Shown here: positions 17,154 through 25,692 of the stretch, piece by piece | Position numbering within the stretch: position 1 is the stretch's first letter | Layout: each line of letters begins with the position of its first letter | Origin: an uncultured Actinomyces sp. | GTDB lineage: Bacteria > Actinomycetota > Actinomycetes > Actinomycetales > Actinomycetaceae | DNA: 37,837 nucleotides | Reading direction: 5' to 3' | Assembly: GCA_946998115.1 (NCBI GenBank) | Contig: CAMPYB010000010.1 | Location: 1 to 37,837, forward strand | Program-made: the position numbers and the translations under genes | The notes under the pieces: model-generated | Seen by the model: only the letters and a program-made list of their open reading frames with translations | Database searches by the model: none | Told to the model about the DNA's origin: nothing

Positions 17154-19823
17154 ATGTCTAAAGATAAAGAAACACTATTAGTAATAGATGGTCACTCTAT
17201 GGCTTTTAGATCATTTTATGGTATAAAGCCTGACAATTTTCGTTTAGAATCCGGGCAATATACTAATGCTGTATATGGTTTTTTTTCAAGTTTATTATCA
17301 CTTATAGATATAGAGCACCCCACATATTTAGCAGTAGCTTTTGACTATTCTAAAAACACTTTCAGAAAAGATGAATATCCTGAATATAAAGAAGGTAGAA
17401 AGCCTACACCCGAAGAATTTAAAGGGCAAATACAGCTAATTCAAAATCTGTTAGATTCTATGAATATAAAATGGTTTTGGACAGAAAAATATGAAGCTGA
17501 TGATATAGTTGCAACTATAAGTCAGCTAGCAGTAGATTCTGGTAAAAAAGCAGTAGTTTTTTCGGGTGATAAGGATGTGTTGCAATTAGTGTCTAGTGAG
17601 GTGACAGTTCGCTATCCGAAAAATGGTCGTAGAACACCTATAGCGTATACTCCTAGTAAAGTTGAACGTGATTTTGGTGTACCTGCAAATGTATACCCAG
17701 ATTTGGCGGCATTGACAGGTGAAAAAGCTGATAATTTGCCGAGCGTTCCTGGACTCGGTAGCAAAACAGCTTTATCTCTTATACAAAAATATGGTTCATT
17801 GGAGAATCTTTTTAAAAATCTGCATGAATTATCAGGAAGATATACACGAAATCTACCTGATTATGTAGATATAGTAAAAAGAAATAGACATTTAAATGAA
17901 TTGGTGCGTAAAGTTCCATTACCTATAGAAAGTGTTGAAGATCTAAAAATTATAGGTATGGATAAAGAAAAAACAATAAAGTTCTTAGATCATATAAAAT
18001 CTAACCGTTTGAAAATGAAAATACTTGATGCATATCCAGAGTGCGGTTTTGATAGTGTAGCTTCAATTGAAATTCAAAAACAAAATTGTACAACTGTTGA
18101 AGAGTTAATAAAATATTTTGAAAACAATGAAAGCAATCAGTACAGTATAACTTTAATCGGTGACAAAACAAATAAACCGTTTGTTATGTGTAATATGGTT
18201 TTATTTATTTCAAATGACAAATCTTGTATAAAAGTAGATTTACAACCAGATAAAAATAAATTTGCATATTTAAAAGCATTCTTTGCTGATGAAAAAATAT
18301 GTAAAGTTTTCTTTGATTTTAAATCTATTTTGCATGCACTTAAACCGTTAGGATTCAATAATTTTAATAATGTTGATGATGTGCTATTGCAAGCATATTT
18401 ATTAGATCCTGATAAAACTGAATATTTAATTGAGGATATTATACATACATATCTCGGATATAATTTAAAAAATAGTGGAGAAACTGAAAGTGCATTGTTT
18501 GATTTAGAAAGTAATCTTGCCTATTTTGAAATTACTAATTGTTTATTGAAATTGTCTAATATTTTAAAAAATATTTTAAAAGAACGTGAATTATTTGATA
18601 TTTATAAAAATATAGAAATTCCTATAGCGGATATTTTATTTGAAATGGAAGATACTGGTATAAGTTTAGATAAGCAAAGGCTATATGAATTAGAAAAAGA
18701 ATTTGCAAATAGTGTGCAAATGGCTGAAAGAATCGCGTATGAAGCAATAGGTAATAAAGAAATAAATCTATCTAGCCCAAAGCAATTACAAAAAGTATTA
18801 TTTGAAGACTTAAAAATGCAACCTACTAAAAAAACTAAAAATGGAAATTATACTACTAATGCTGAAGCTTTAAAAGATTTATATATTCAAACTGGTCATG
18901 AATTTTTGGGAGCAGTAATTGAACATAGAAATTCAATAAAATTATTACAGATAGTAAAAGGGATAATTAAACAAGATTTTGGAGATAATAAAGTTCATAC
19001 GTCATTTTTGCAAACCACTGCCGCAACAGGTCGTCTATCGTCTGCAAACCCAAATTTGCAAAATATTCCTGCACGTACAACAGATGGTAGTAAAATTCGT
19101 GAGGTTTTTGTTAAAAGTGATGGATATGAAGGATTGATGACTGCTGATTATTCTCAAATTGAAATGCGTATTATGGCGCATTTGTGTGGAGATGAGACTT
19201 TAATTAATGCTTTTAAAAGAGGCGATGACTTACATAAAGTTGCTGCAAGTATTGTATATGGAGTGCCAGTTGAAGATGTTACATCGCTTCAACGTTCTCA
19301 TATAAAAGCAGTAACTTATGGATTAGTTTATGGTTTAAGTCCTTATGGATTGAGTAGACAGTTGTCTATAAGTGTTGGGCATGCTCATAAGCTTATGGAT
19401 AAATATTTTCAGCAATTTGGTAGAGTTCGTGAATTTTTGAATGAACAAGTCGAAATAGCTACTAAAAGAGGGTATACGCAAACTATTTTTGGGCGTAAAA
19501 GGTATATGCCCGATCTTGATTCAAGTAATTACAATAGACGTGAAGCGGCTAGACGCGCAGCTTTAAATGCTCCAATTCAAGGTAGTGCTGCAGATATAAT
19601 TAAAGTTGCAATGATTAAAGTTGTCTCGAGAATGAAAGAAGAAGGGTTAAAGTCTAATTTGTTATTGCAAGTTCATGATGAGTTGATTTTTGATGTATAT
19701 TTAGGTGAACGTGTTGAACTTGAAAAAATAGTTAAAGATTGTATGACGTCGGCGATTGCTTTGGATGTTCCGTTAGAAGTTGGAATTGGTTTTGGCGATA
19801 ATTGGAGATATGCGGCACATTAA
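17154..19823 (+). CDS. polA: DNA polymerase I
   Basis: Repair and Okazaki-fragment polymerase. Domains in order: 5' nuclease (about residues 1-290; LLVIDGHSMAFRSFY, GDKDVLQLV, LTGEKADNLPSVPGLGSKTA), a degenerate 3'-5' exonuclease-like domain (about 310-480) in which I find no DxE metal motif, and the polymerase domain. Polymerase motif A is MTADYSQIEMR, motif B is KAVTYGLVYGLS, and motif C is QVHDELIFDV. In motif B, Tyr722 replaces the Phe of E. coli (F762), as reported for mycobacterial PolA; this position governs dideoxynucleotide discrimination. I chose the ATG at 17154 (889 aa) because GGGA lies 6 nt upstream. A GTG at 17142 would add four residues but overlaps that ribosome site. Confidence 0.95.
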   Translation: MSKDKETLLVIDGHSMAFRSFYGIKPDNFRLESGQYTNAVYGFFSSLLSLIDIEHPTYLAVAFDYSKNTFRKDEYPEYKEGRKPTPEEFKGQIQLIQNLLDSMNIKWFWTEKYEADDIVATISQLAVDSGKKAVVFSGDKDVLQLVSSEVTVRYPKNGRRTPIAYTPSKVERDFGVPANVYPDLAALTGEKADNLPSVPGLGSKTALSLIQKYGSLENLFKNLHELSGRYTRNLPDYVDIVKRNRHLNELVRKVPLPIESVEDLKIIGMDKEKTIKFLDHIKSNRLKMKILDAYPECGFDSVASIEIQKQNCTTVEELIKYFENNESNQYSITLIGDKTNKPFVMCNMVLFISNDKSCIKVDLQPDKNKFAYLKAFFADEKICKVFFDFKSILHALKPLGFNNFNNVDDVLLQAYLLDPDKTEYLIEDIIHTYLGYNLKNSGETESALFDLESNLAYFEITNCLLKLSNILKNILKERELFDIYKNIEIPIADILFEMEDTGISLDKQRLYELEKEFANSVQMAERIAYEAIGNKEINLSSPKQLQKVLFEDLKMQPTKKTKNGNYTTNAEALKDLYIQTGHEFLGAVIEHRNSIKLLQIVKGIIKQDFGDNKVHTSFLQTTAATGRLSSANPNLQNIPARTTDGSKIREVFVKSDGYEGLMTADYSQIEMRIMAHLCGDETLINAFKRGDDLHKVAASIVYGVPVEDVTSLQRSHIKAVTYGLVYGLSPYGLSRQLSISVGHAHKLMDKYFQQFGRVREFLNEQVEIATKRGYTQTIFGRKRYMPDLDSSNYNRREAARRAALNAPIQGSAADIIKVAMIKVVSRMKEEGLKSNLLLQVHDELIFDVYLGERVELEKIVKDCMTSAIALDVPLEVGIGFGDNWRYAAH

Positions 19824-19917
19824 ATATTTGTAAAATAATATAGTTATGCTTGTAAAATGTAGAAAAACTATTATATAGTTAGTTTGTATGCATGCGTATG
19901 AGCGTTGTTTTGTGTGC

Positions 19918-19945
19918 TTGCATATATTGTAATTGTTCCTACTAT
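19918..19945 (+). promoter_or_regulatory. Candidate rpsA promoter
   Basis: TTGCAT (19918-19923), a 16-nt spacer and TACTAT (19940-19945) lie just upstream of the S1 start, leaving a leader of about 15 nt that holds GGGG 9 nt before the ATG. Each hexamer has one or two mismatches to the sigma-70 consensus. In DNA this AT-rich such matches are common, so this is a candidate only. Confidence 0.35.
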
Positions 19946-19965
19946 TTATTCTGGGGTTTTATTTA

Positions 19966-21420
19966 ATGACCACCAATACTGACGGCGTAATCGCTGTAAA
20001 TGATATCGGCACAAAAGAAGATTTAATTGCTGCCATTGATGAGACAATAAAGTATTTCAATGATGGAGATATTGTTGAAGGTACTATTGTAAAAGTTGAT
20101 CGTGATGAAGTATTACTTGACATCGGCTATAAAACAGAAGGTGTTATCTTATCTCGTGAATTATCAATCAAACATGACATCGACCCAGAAGATGTTGTGA
20201 AGGTTGGAGACCAAGTTGAAGCTTTGGTCTTACAGAAAGAAGACAAAGAGGGTCGTCTACTTCTATCTAAGAAGCGTGCACAATATGAACGCGCATGGGG
20301 CGATATTGAAAAAGTTAAAGAAGCTGATGGCGTAGTAACTGGTACAGTTATCGAAGTTGTCAAAGGTGGTTTGATTCTAGACATTGGTTTGCGTGGTTTC
20401 TTGCCAGCATCATTAGTCGAGATGCGTCGTGTGCGTGATTTGCAACCTTATATTGGACGTGAAATTGAAGCAAAGATTATAGAACTTGATAAGAATCGTA
20501 ATAATGTTGTTCTTTCACGTAGAGCATGGCTAGAACACACACAGTCAGAAGTTCGTTCGCATTTCTTGGAAACTTTGCAAAAAGGTCAAATCCGTTCAGG
20601 TGTTGTATCTTCTATTGTGAATTTCGGTGCTTTTGTTGATTTAGGCGGTGTAGACGGTTTAGTACATGTATCTGAATTGTCTTGGAAGCATATTGATCAT
20701 CCAAATGAAATTGTTGAGGTTGGTCAGGAAGTCACTGTTGAAGTTTTGGATGTAGATATGGACCGTGAACGCGTGTCTCTATCCTTGAAATCTACTCAGG
20801 AAGATCCATGGCAGACATTTGCACGTACACATGCTATTGGACAAGTTGTTCCAGGTAATATTACTAAACTTGTTCCTTTCGGTGTATTTGTTAGAGTTGA
20901 AGATGGAATTGAAGGCCTAGTTCATATTTCAGAATTGGCTGTTCGTCATGTGGAAGTTCCTGAACAAGTGGCAAATGTCGGTGATGAAGTATTTGTTAAA
21001 GTTATAGATATTGATTTAGAGCGTCGTCGTATTTCTCTATCTTTGAAGCAGGCAAATGAAGATGTAGAATCTGCTTCAGAAGAATTTGATCCAGTTGCTT
21101 ATGGTATGCCAATTGAATACGATGAAGAAGGTAACTATAAGTATCCTGAAGGATTTGATCCTGAAACAAACGAGTGGATGGAAGGATACGAAGCACAGCG
21201 TGAAGCTTGGGAAGCTGAATATGCTCGTGCACATGCTCGTTGGGAAGCTCATAAAGCTCAAGCTGATGCTGCTAAAGAAGCAGATACATCAGAAAAAGAA
21301 GTTACTGAGGAAGCTCAAAGTGAAAATTCTCAGCAGCTCCAAGAGGATTCTGTAGAGGATGGAACTTTAGCTTCAGATGAAGCATTGTCTGCTTTGCGTG
21401 AAAAGTTGGCAAATAATTAA
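19966..21420 (+). CDS. rpsA: 30S ribosomal protein S1
   Basis: Ribosomal protein that binds mRNA and helps position it on the 30S subunit. Four S1/OB-fold repeats are visible (starting near residues 29, 113, 200 and 285): GDIVEGTIVKVDRDEVLLDI, DGVVTGTVIEVVKGGLILDI, GQIRSGVVSSIVNFGAFVDL and GQVVPGNITKLVPFGVFV. The last two end in GLVHVSEL and GLVHISEL. The tail from about residue 360 is acidic and Ala/Glu rich with repeated WEAE/WEAH-like words. The four-repeat form of 484 aa is the actinobacterial/Gram-positive type; E. coli S1 has six. I set the start at the ATG at 19966 (MTTNTDGVIAVND); a TTG at 19933 would add a hydrophobic 11-residue stretch not seen in the family. GC content and codon use are higher than in neighbours, as expected for a highly expressed gene. 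Confidence 0.95.
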   Translation: MTTNTDGVIAVNDIGTKEDLIAAIDETIKYFNDGDIVEGTIVKVDRDEVLLDIGYKTEGVILSRELSIKHDIDPEDVVKVGDQVEALVLQKEDKEGRLLLSKKRAQYERAWGDIEKVKEADGVVTGTVIEVVKGGLILDIGLRGFLPASLVEMRRVRDLQPYIGREIEAKIIELDKNRNNVVLSRRAWLEHTQSEVRSHFLETLQKGQIRSGVVSSIVNFGAFVDLGGVDGLVHVSELSWKHIDHPNEIVEVGQEVTVEVLDVDMDRERVSLSLKSTQEDPWQTFARTHAIGQVVPGNITKLVPFGVFVRVEDGIEGLVHISELAVRHVEVPEQVANVGDEVFVKVIDIDLERRRISLSLKQANEDVESASEEFDPVAYGMPIEYDEEGNYKYPEGFDPETNEWMEGYEAQREAWEAEYARAHARWEAHKAQADAAKEADTSEKEVTEEAQSENSQQLQEDSVEDGTLASDEALSALREKLANN

Positions 21421-21432
21421 TTTTTATAAATT

Positions 21433-21466
21433 ATAGGTAGGCTCAAATGAGTCTACCTATTTTTTA
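21433..21466 (+). terminator. Rho-independent terminator after rpsA
   Basis: A 12-bp stem (21433-21444 with 21449-21460, one G-U pair) with the 4-nt loop AAAT, followed by a T-tract (21460-21465). It begins 13 nt after the rpsA stop and separates rpsA from the rpsB-tsf unit. Confidence 0.9.
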
Positions 21467-21540
21467 AATTTTTAATTATAAAGTTAGATTTTTATTTCCA
21501 TTTATGGAAAAATAGTAAAGGCTGTTGTTAAATAGCTTAT

Positions 21541-21719
21541 TTCACGTGTCTCGAGTCAGAGTTACTATCACGGTTGTTTCCTTATTTACAGGAAATATTT
21601 GGTAGTATGTGAGGCACTAGAACCTATAAATAGGTAAGTAAACCGTAAACCTGGGTATTGGAAGACTCCTATGCCCCCGATGCATTTTCCGGGAAACTGG
21701 CAATGCGAAAGGACGTGCT
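21541..21719 (+). promoter_or_regulatory. Structured 5' leader of rpsB-tsf, candidate S2 autoregulatory element
   Basis: This stretch is visibly richer in G+C than normal intergenic DNA here and folds into successive hairpins. Hairpin A pairs 21575-21581 with 21591-21597, with a possible outer pairing of TACTA (21563-21567) and TAGTA (21603-21607). Hairpin B pairs 21653-21658 with 21671-21676, then 21660-21662 with 21667-21669, with loop AGAC. Hairpin C pairs 21682-21686 with 21702-21706, then 21689-21692 with 21697-21700, capped by a GAAA tetraloop. The Shine-Dalgarno AAGGA starts only 3 nt after hairpin C. Long mRNA leaders that bind the encoded protein are known for rpsB in gammaproteobacteria; that this one binds S2 is inference. 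No promoter hexamers were clear in 21467-21540, which holds only a small 6-bp TTTCCA/TGGAAA hairpin. Confidence 0.6.
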
Positions 21720-22529
21720 ATGGCCGTCGTAACTATGCGTCAGCTGCTTGAAAGCGGCGTTCATTTTGGTCATCAGACCCGCCGTTGGAATCCGAAGATG
21801 AAACGTTGCATCTTGACGGAACGCAATGGTATTTACATTATTGATTTACAACAAACAGTTGCGGATATTGATCGTGCATATGAGTTTGTGCGTGAAACTG
21901 TTCGTCGTGGTGGAACAATATTGTTTGTTGGTACTAAAAAACAAGCTCAAGAAAGTATTTTTGAACAAGCTACACGCGTTGGAATGCCGTATGTGAATCA
22001 TCGCTGGCTCGGTGGTATGCTAACTAATTTTAAGACTGTACACAAACGCTTGCAGCGCCTAAAGGAACTTGAACAAATTGACTTTGACGATGTTTCATCA
22101 ACTAATTGGACTAAAAAAGAACTTCTATTGATGAGACGTGAAATGGAGAAACTATCACGTACACTAGGTGGTATACGTGAGATGAATAAGCTTCCATCAG
22201 CATTATGGGTTGTAGATACTAAGAAAGAACATTTGGCAGTTTGTGAAGCTCATAAATTAAATATACCTGTTGTAGCAATATTGGATACAAACTGCGATCC
22301 TGACGAGGTTGATTATCGTATTCCAGGTAACGATGATGCTATTCGTGCTGTATCGATTCTAACTCGTGTAATTGCGGACGCTGTAGCAGATGGTTTGCAA
22401 GCACGCAATGCGAAGAAAGAACAGTCTCTTGAAGCTGAAGAAACACAAAAGACTGAAGAACAGTCATCTTCCGCTCAAGAGGTTGAGAGTGAATCCAAAT
22501 CAGCTGAAGAAACTAGTGAGGAAAAATAA
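21720..22529 (+). CDS. rpsB: 30S ribosomal protein S2
   Basis: Structural protein of the 30S subunit. It shows the S2 signatures MRQLLESGVHFGHQTRRWNP near the N-terminus and RWLGGMLTNFKT, then the C-terminal LNIPVVAILDTNCDPDEVDY and IPGNDDAIRAV. After about residue 225 comes a 40-residue tail rich in Glu, Ser and Lys, common in actinobacterial S2 and variable in sequence. The ATG has GAAAGGA 6 nt upstream, at the base of a leader hairpin. Its stop overlaps the tsf start (TAATG), so the two are translationally coupled. Confidence 0.97.
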   Translation: MAVVTMRQLLESGVHFGHQTRRWNPKMKRCILTERNGIYIIDLQQTVADIDRAYEFVRETVRRGGTILFVGTKKQAQESIFEQATRVGMPYVNHRWLGGMLTNFKTVHKRLQRLKELEQIDFDDVSSTNWTKKELLLMRREMEKLSRTLGGIREMNKLPSALWVVDTKKEHLAVCEAHKLNIPVVAILDTNCDPDEVDYRIPGNDDAIRAVSILTRVIADAVADGLQARNAKKEQSLEAEETQKTEEQSSSAQEVESESKSAEETSEEK

Positions 22530-23368
22530 TGGCTAATTTTACTACAGCTGACATTAAAGCTTTGCGCGAAAAGACAGGCGCAGGCATGCTTGATGTTAAA
22601 AAAGCTTTGGATGAAGCTAATGGCGATATCGAAAAAGCTTTGGAAATTATCCGCGTAAAAGGTTTAAAAGGTATTGCAAAGCGTGAAGGACGAAGCGCAT
22701 CTGCTGGTTTGATTCTTGTATCTATTGTAGATGAAGAAAAAGGTCAAGCAGGCGTAATGATTGAACTGAATTCTGAAACTGACTTTGTTGCTAAAAATGA
22801 AAAGTTTATTGAATTTGCAAATAAAGTTATGCAAGCAGGTCTTGACGCTAAAGTATCTAATTTGGATGAATTGCTTGCAGCTCCTACTGAAGAAGGCACA
22901 GTTCAAGATTTAGTAGATTCAATAGCTGCAGTTATTGGTGAAAAAATTGTAGTGCGCCGTATTGTACGTATTACAGGTGAGAAAGTTACATCATATTTGC
23001 ATTACACATCCAAAGACTTACCGCCACAAGTTGGTGTGTTAGTTGCTTCTGACAATAATGGTCAACAAGTTGCTCGTGATATTGCAATGCATATAGCAGC
23101 ATATTCACCGACATATTTGTCACGTCAGGATGTTCCTGCAGAAATTGTTGATAAGGAACGTGCAACTTTGGAAGAAACAACACGTGCAGAAGGCAAGCCT
23201 GAAGCAGCCATATCAAAGATTGTTGAAGGTCGTTTGAATGGTTTCTATAAAGAATGCGTATTGCTAGATCAACCTTATGCTAAAGATCCAAAAATGTCAG
23301 TTGGACAAATTGTTTCGGATGCTAAAGGTGAAATTACTGCATTTGCACGTTTTCGTGTAGGCGCATAA
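22529..23368 (+). CDS. tsf: Translation elongation factor Ts
   Basis: Guanine nucleotide exchange factor for EF-Tu. The N-terminal UBA-like segment contains IKALREKTGAGMLDVKKAL, followed by GLKGIAKREGRSASAGLI. The core has ELNSETDFVAKNEKF (the TDFVA motif contacts EF-Tu). The length of 279 aa matches the long actinobacterial form with two subdomain repeats. The ATG overlaps the rpsB stop by one nucleotide and has GAGGA upstream. It is the last gene before a strong terminator, so here the rpsB-tsf operon does not run on into pyrH-frr. Confidence 0.97.
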   Translation: MANFTTADIKALREKTGAGMLDVKKALDEANGDIEKALEIIRVKGLKGIAKREGRSASAGLILVSIVDEEKGQAGVMIELNSETDFVAKNEKFIEFANKVMQAGLDAKVSNLDELLAAPTEEGTVQDLVDSIAAVIGEKIVVRRIVRITGEKVTSYLHYTSKDLPPQVGVLVASDNNGQQVARDIAMHIAAYSPTYLSRQDVPAEIVDKERATLEETTRAEGKPEAAISKIVEGRLNGFYKECVLLDQPYAKDPKMSVGQIVSDAKGEITAFARFRVGA

Positions 23369-23381
23369 TAAAATTTTATAT

Positions 23382-23411
23382 AAGGGCAAGTTTACTCTTG
23401 CCCTTTTTTTG
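23382..23411 (+). terminator. Rho-independent terminator after tsf
   Basis: A 9-bp stem (23382-23390 with 23397-23405) around GGGCAAG, a 6-nt loop, and a run of T residues through 23410. It is positioned 13 nt after the tsf stop. Confidence 0.93.
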
Positions 23412-23427
23412 TTTTGTAACGATATTA

Positions 23428-23464
23428 TATTCAATTTATAAATATAAAGCTATAATATGAAAAT
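23428..23464 (+). promoter_or_regulatory. murI promoter giving a near-leaderless transcript
   Basis: A perfect TATAAT at 23451-23456 lies only 8 nt before the murI ATG (23465); a poor -35 (TATTCA, 23428-23433) fits a 17-nt spacer. Transcription would start at about 23463, so the mRNA would have almost no 5' leader. No Shine-Dalgarno sequence precedes the ATG, which agrees. Leaderless mRNAs are common in actinobacteria. Confidence 0.5.
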
Positions 23465-24286
23465 ATGAGTTTTATAAATAATGCGCCTATAGGTATATTT
23501 GATTCAGGTGTGGGTGGGCTTACTGTTGCTCGATCAATAATCGATCAAATACCTAATGAATCTATAATTTATATTGGTGATTCGCGAAATGCTCCTTATG
23601 GTGAAAAAACTTTAGATGAAGTTAAAAATCTTTCCATAAATGTTATGGATAAATTAGTAAATGCTGGTGTGAAAATGCTGGTAATTGCTTGTAATTCTGC
23701 TTCTTCGGCTGTATACAAAGTTGCGTTGGAAAGATATGAAAAACAAATGTCAATTCCAGTTGTGGAAGTAATACATCCAGCAGTTCGTGAAGCATTAGCA
23801 GTTACTAGAAATAAAAAAATAGGAGTTATAGGTACTAAAGCTACTGTTGATTCTCAATCTTATATTCGCGCTTTTAAAGACAATGATAATTATAATGATG
23901 GAATAGAGATTTTTACTAAAGCTTGTCCTGACTTTGTTAAATATGTTGAAAAGGGTATTGTATCTGGTGATTTGTTGTTGGATACGGCTAAACGATATTT
24001 AGCGCCTATAAAAGAAAAAAATGTTGATACATTGGTTTTAGGTTGCACTCATTATCCTTTGCTTTCAGCTGTTATTTCGTATGTTATGGGTAGTGGAGTG
24101 ACTTTAGTGTCTTCTGCTGAGCAAACAAGTAAAGATGTTTATTCCATTCTATTAAATAATTCTATCGCTAATCCTAATAGTGGAAATGGGATATACAAAT
24201 TTTATACGACTGGTGAAGAAGCTGAATTTGAAAAATTAGCTAGGAGGTTTTTAGGTCCAGAAGTTAAGACTGTAAATAGCATATAG
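23465..24286 (+). CDS. murI: Glutamate racemase
   Basis: Makes D-glutamate for peptidoglycan precursors. It is a PLP-independent racemase using two cysteines: C76 in VIACNSASSA and C194 in LGCTHYPLL. The N-terminal IGIFDSGVGGLTVAR and IGDSRNAPYG are family signatures. The length of 273 aa is normal. The ATG has no ribosome-binding site; a -10 box 8 nt upstream suggests leaderless translation. An overlapping ATG at 23458 is out of frame and stops at once. It begins a plus-strand cluster murI-rph-rdgB, an arrangement also seen in other actinobacteria such as mycobacteria. Confidence 0.94.
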   Translation: MSFINNAPIGIFDSGVGGLTVARSIIDQIPNESIIYIGDSRNAPYGEKTLDEVKNLSINVMDKLVNAGVKMLVIACNSASSAVYKVALERYEKQMSIPVVEVIHPAVREALAVTRNKKIGVIGTKATVDSQSYIRAFKDNDNYNDGIEIFTKACPDFVKYVEKGIVSGDLLLDTAKRYLAPIKEKNVDTLVLGCTHYPLLSAVISYVMGSGVTLVSSAEQTSKDVYSILLNNSIANPNSGNGIYKFYTTGEEAEFEKLARRFLGPEVKTVNSI

Positions 24287-24323
24287 TATTTATAAATGTA
24301 TGATAATTAGATGAGAGTGAAAA

Positions 24324-25073
24324 ATGGTATTTAATAATATGAATTTTGTTAGAAAAGATAACCGTAAATTTGATGAAATGCGCAAGGTTGTTATACAAAG
24401 AAATTGGTCTAAGAATGCCGAGGGAAGTGCGCTTATATCTATAGGAGATACTAAGGTTTTGTGCACTGCTTCTTTCACTCAAGGAGTGCCACAATGGCTT
24501 AAAGGTTCCCGACAAGGCTGGCTTACTGCTGAATACTCTATGCTTCCAAGATCTACGTCTACTAGAAATAGCAGAGAATCTGTAAAAGGTAAACTTACTG
24601 GTAGAACACAAGAAATTTCAAGACTTATTGGTAGAAGTTTACGTTCAATAATTGATTTGAAAAAAATAGGTGAGAATACAATAATAATTGATTGTGATGT
24701 ATTGCAAGCAGATGGGGGAACACGAACTGCATCTGTGACTGGTGCATATGTTGCTTTAGAAGAAGCTATAAAGCATGTGATTAATACAAAACAAATAAAA
24801 GCTTATAGTGTTGAACAAGTTCTAAAAAATTCAATTAGTGCTATTTCAGTTGGTATTTATAATGGTATTGCTTGTTTAGATTTGTCTTATATAGAAGATA
24901 GTATCGCGCAAACTGATATGAATGTTGTAATGACATCTACAGGTGAAATTGTAGAAATACAAGGAACTGCTGAAAAAGTACCTTTTAATAGGCAAGAGCT
25001 AAATGATCTTTTAGATTTAGCGCAATTAGGTAATAAGAAACTTTGTGAAATACAACAATCTAAGAGTGAATAA
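24324..25073 (+). CDS. rph: Ribonuclease PH
   Basis: Phosphorolytic 3'-5' exoribonuclease that trims tRNA 3' ends. It has the family N-terminus (NFVRKDNRKFDEMRKVVI), the ring-forming LTAEYSMLPRSTSTRNSRE region, GRTQEISRLIGRSLR with the phosphate-binding arginines, and IIIDCDVLQADGGTRTASVT (substrate/metal acidic residues). The length of 249 aa is normal. The ATG at 24324 has a GAGAGTG site 5-8 nt upstream; the Met five codons further in also fits family starts. Its stop is one nucleotide before the rdgB start, so the two are surely co-transcribed. Confidence 0.94.
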   Translation: MVFNNMNFVRKDNRKFDEMRKVVIQRNWSKNAEGSALISIGDTKVLCTASFTQGVPQWLKGSRQGWLTAEYSMLPRSTSTRNSRESVKGKLTGRTQEISRLIGRSLRSIIDLKKIGENTIIIDCDVLQADGGTRTASVTGAYVALEEAIKHVINTKQIKAYSVEQVLKNSISAISVGIYNGIACLDLSYIEDSIAQTDMNVVMTSTGEIVEIQGTAEKVPFNRQELNDLLDLAQLGNKKLCEIQQSKSE

Positions 25074-25074
25074 A

Positions 25075-25692
25075 ATGACTAAAGAATTTATTTTAGCTAC
25101 TGGTAATGATCATAAAGTGCGAGAGTTAAGACAAATTTTATCTGAAGAAATAAAAGATTTTGATGCTAGTGCGCTTAAATCACAAAAGGATTATCATATT
25201 GAAGATCCTGTTGAAAATGGGATTAGTTTTGTTCAAAATGCGTTAATAAAAGCTCAAAATGTTTGTGATAAAACAGGCAAGTGTGCTATTGCTGATGATT
25301 CGGGTCTTGTAGTAGATGTTATGGGTGGAGCGCCGGGCATTTTTTCAGCAAGATGGTCAGGCAAACATGGCGATGATAAAGCAAATATTGATTTGTTATT
25401 AAAACAAATGACTGATGTTAGTGAAGAAAATCGTAAAGCTAAATTTGTCACTGCTGCTGTTTTAGTTTGTCCTAATGGTGATTTTTTTGTTGAAGTTGGG
25501 GAAGTTGAAGGAAGCATTTTATTTAATGAAAAGGGAGAAAAAGGTTTTGGTTATGATCCTATTTTTGCTCCGCTTGGATATGATAAATCTTTTGCTCAAT
25601 TATCTCCTGAAGAAAAAAATAGTATATCGCATAGAAGAAAAGCTTTTTGTAAGTTAGCTAAAAAAATTAATGAATTATTTTCTGAAAAATAA
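25075..25692 (+). CDS. rdgB: XTP/dITP pyrophosphatase (RdgB/HAM1 family)
   Basis: Hydrolyses XTP, dITP and ITP to monophosphates, keeping deaminated purines out of nucleic acid. Signatures are ILATGNDHKVREL at the N-terminus, the catalytic ADDSGLVVDVMGGAPGIFSA, GFGYDPIF and the C-terminal SISHRRKA. The product is 205 aa. The ATG at 25075 lies one nucleotide after the rph stop with GAGTGA upstream; a longer in-frame reading from 25045 would overlap rph and is not needed. The stop codon is immediately followed by a DnaA box. Confidence 0.94.
   Translation: MTKEFILATGNDHKVRELRQILSEEIKDFDASALKSQKDYHIEDPVENGISFVQNALIKAQNVCDKTGKCAIADDSGLVVDVMGGAPGIFSARWSGKHGDDKANIDLLLKQMTDVSEENRKAKFVTAAVLVCPNGDFFVEVGEVEGSILFNEKGEKGFGYDPIFAPLGYDKSFAQLSPEEKNSISHRRKAFCKLAKKINELFSEK

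Noticed and set aside
19933..19965. TTG start extending S1 by a hydrophobic N-terminus
   Set aside because: No ribosome site; S1 is cytoplasmic and the ATG at 19966 has GGGG upstream.
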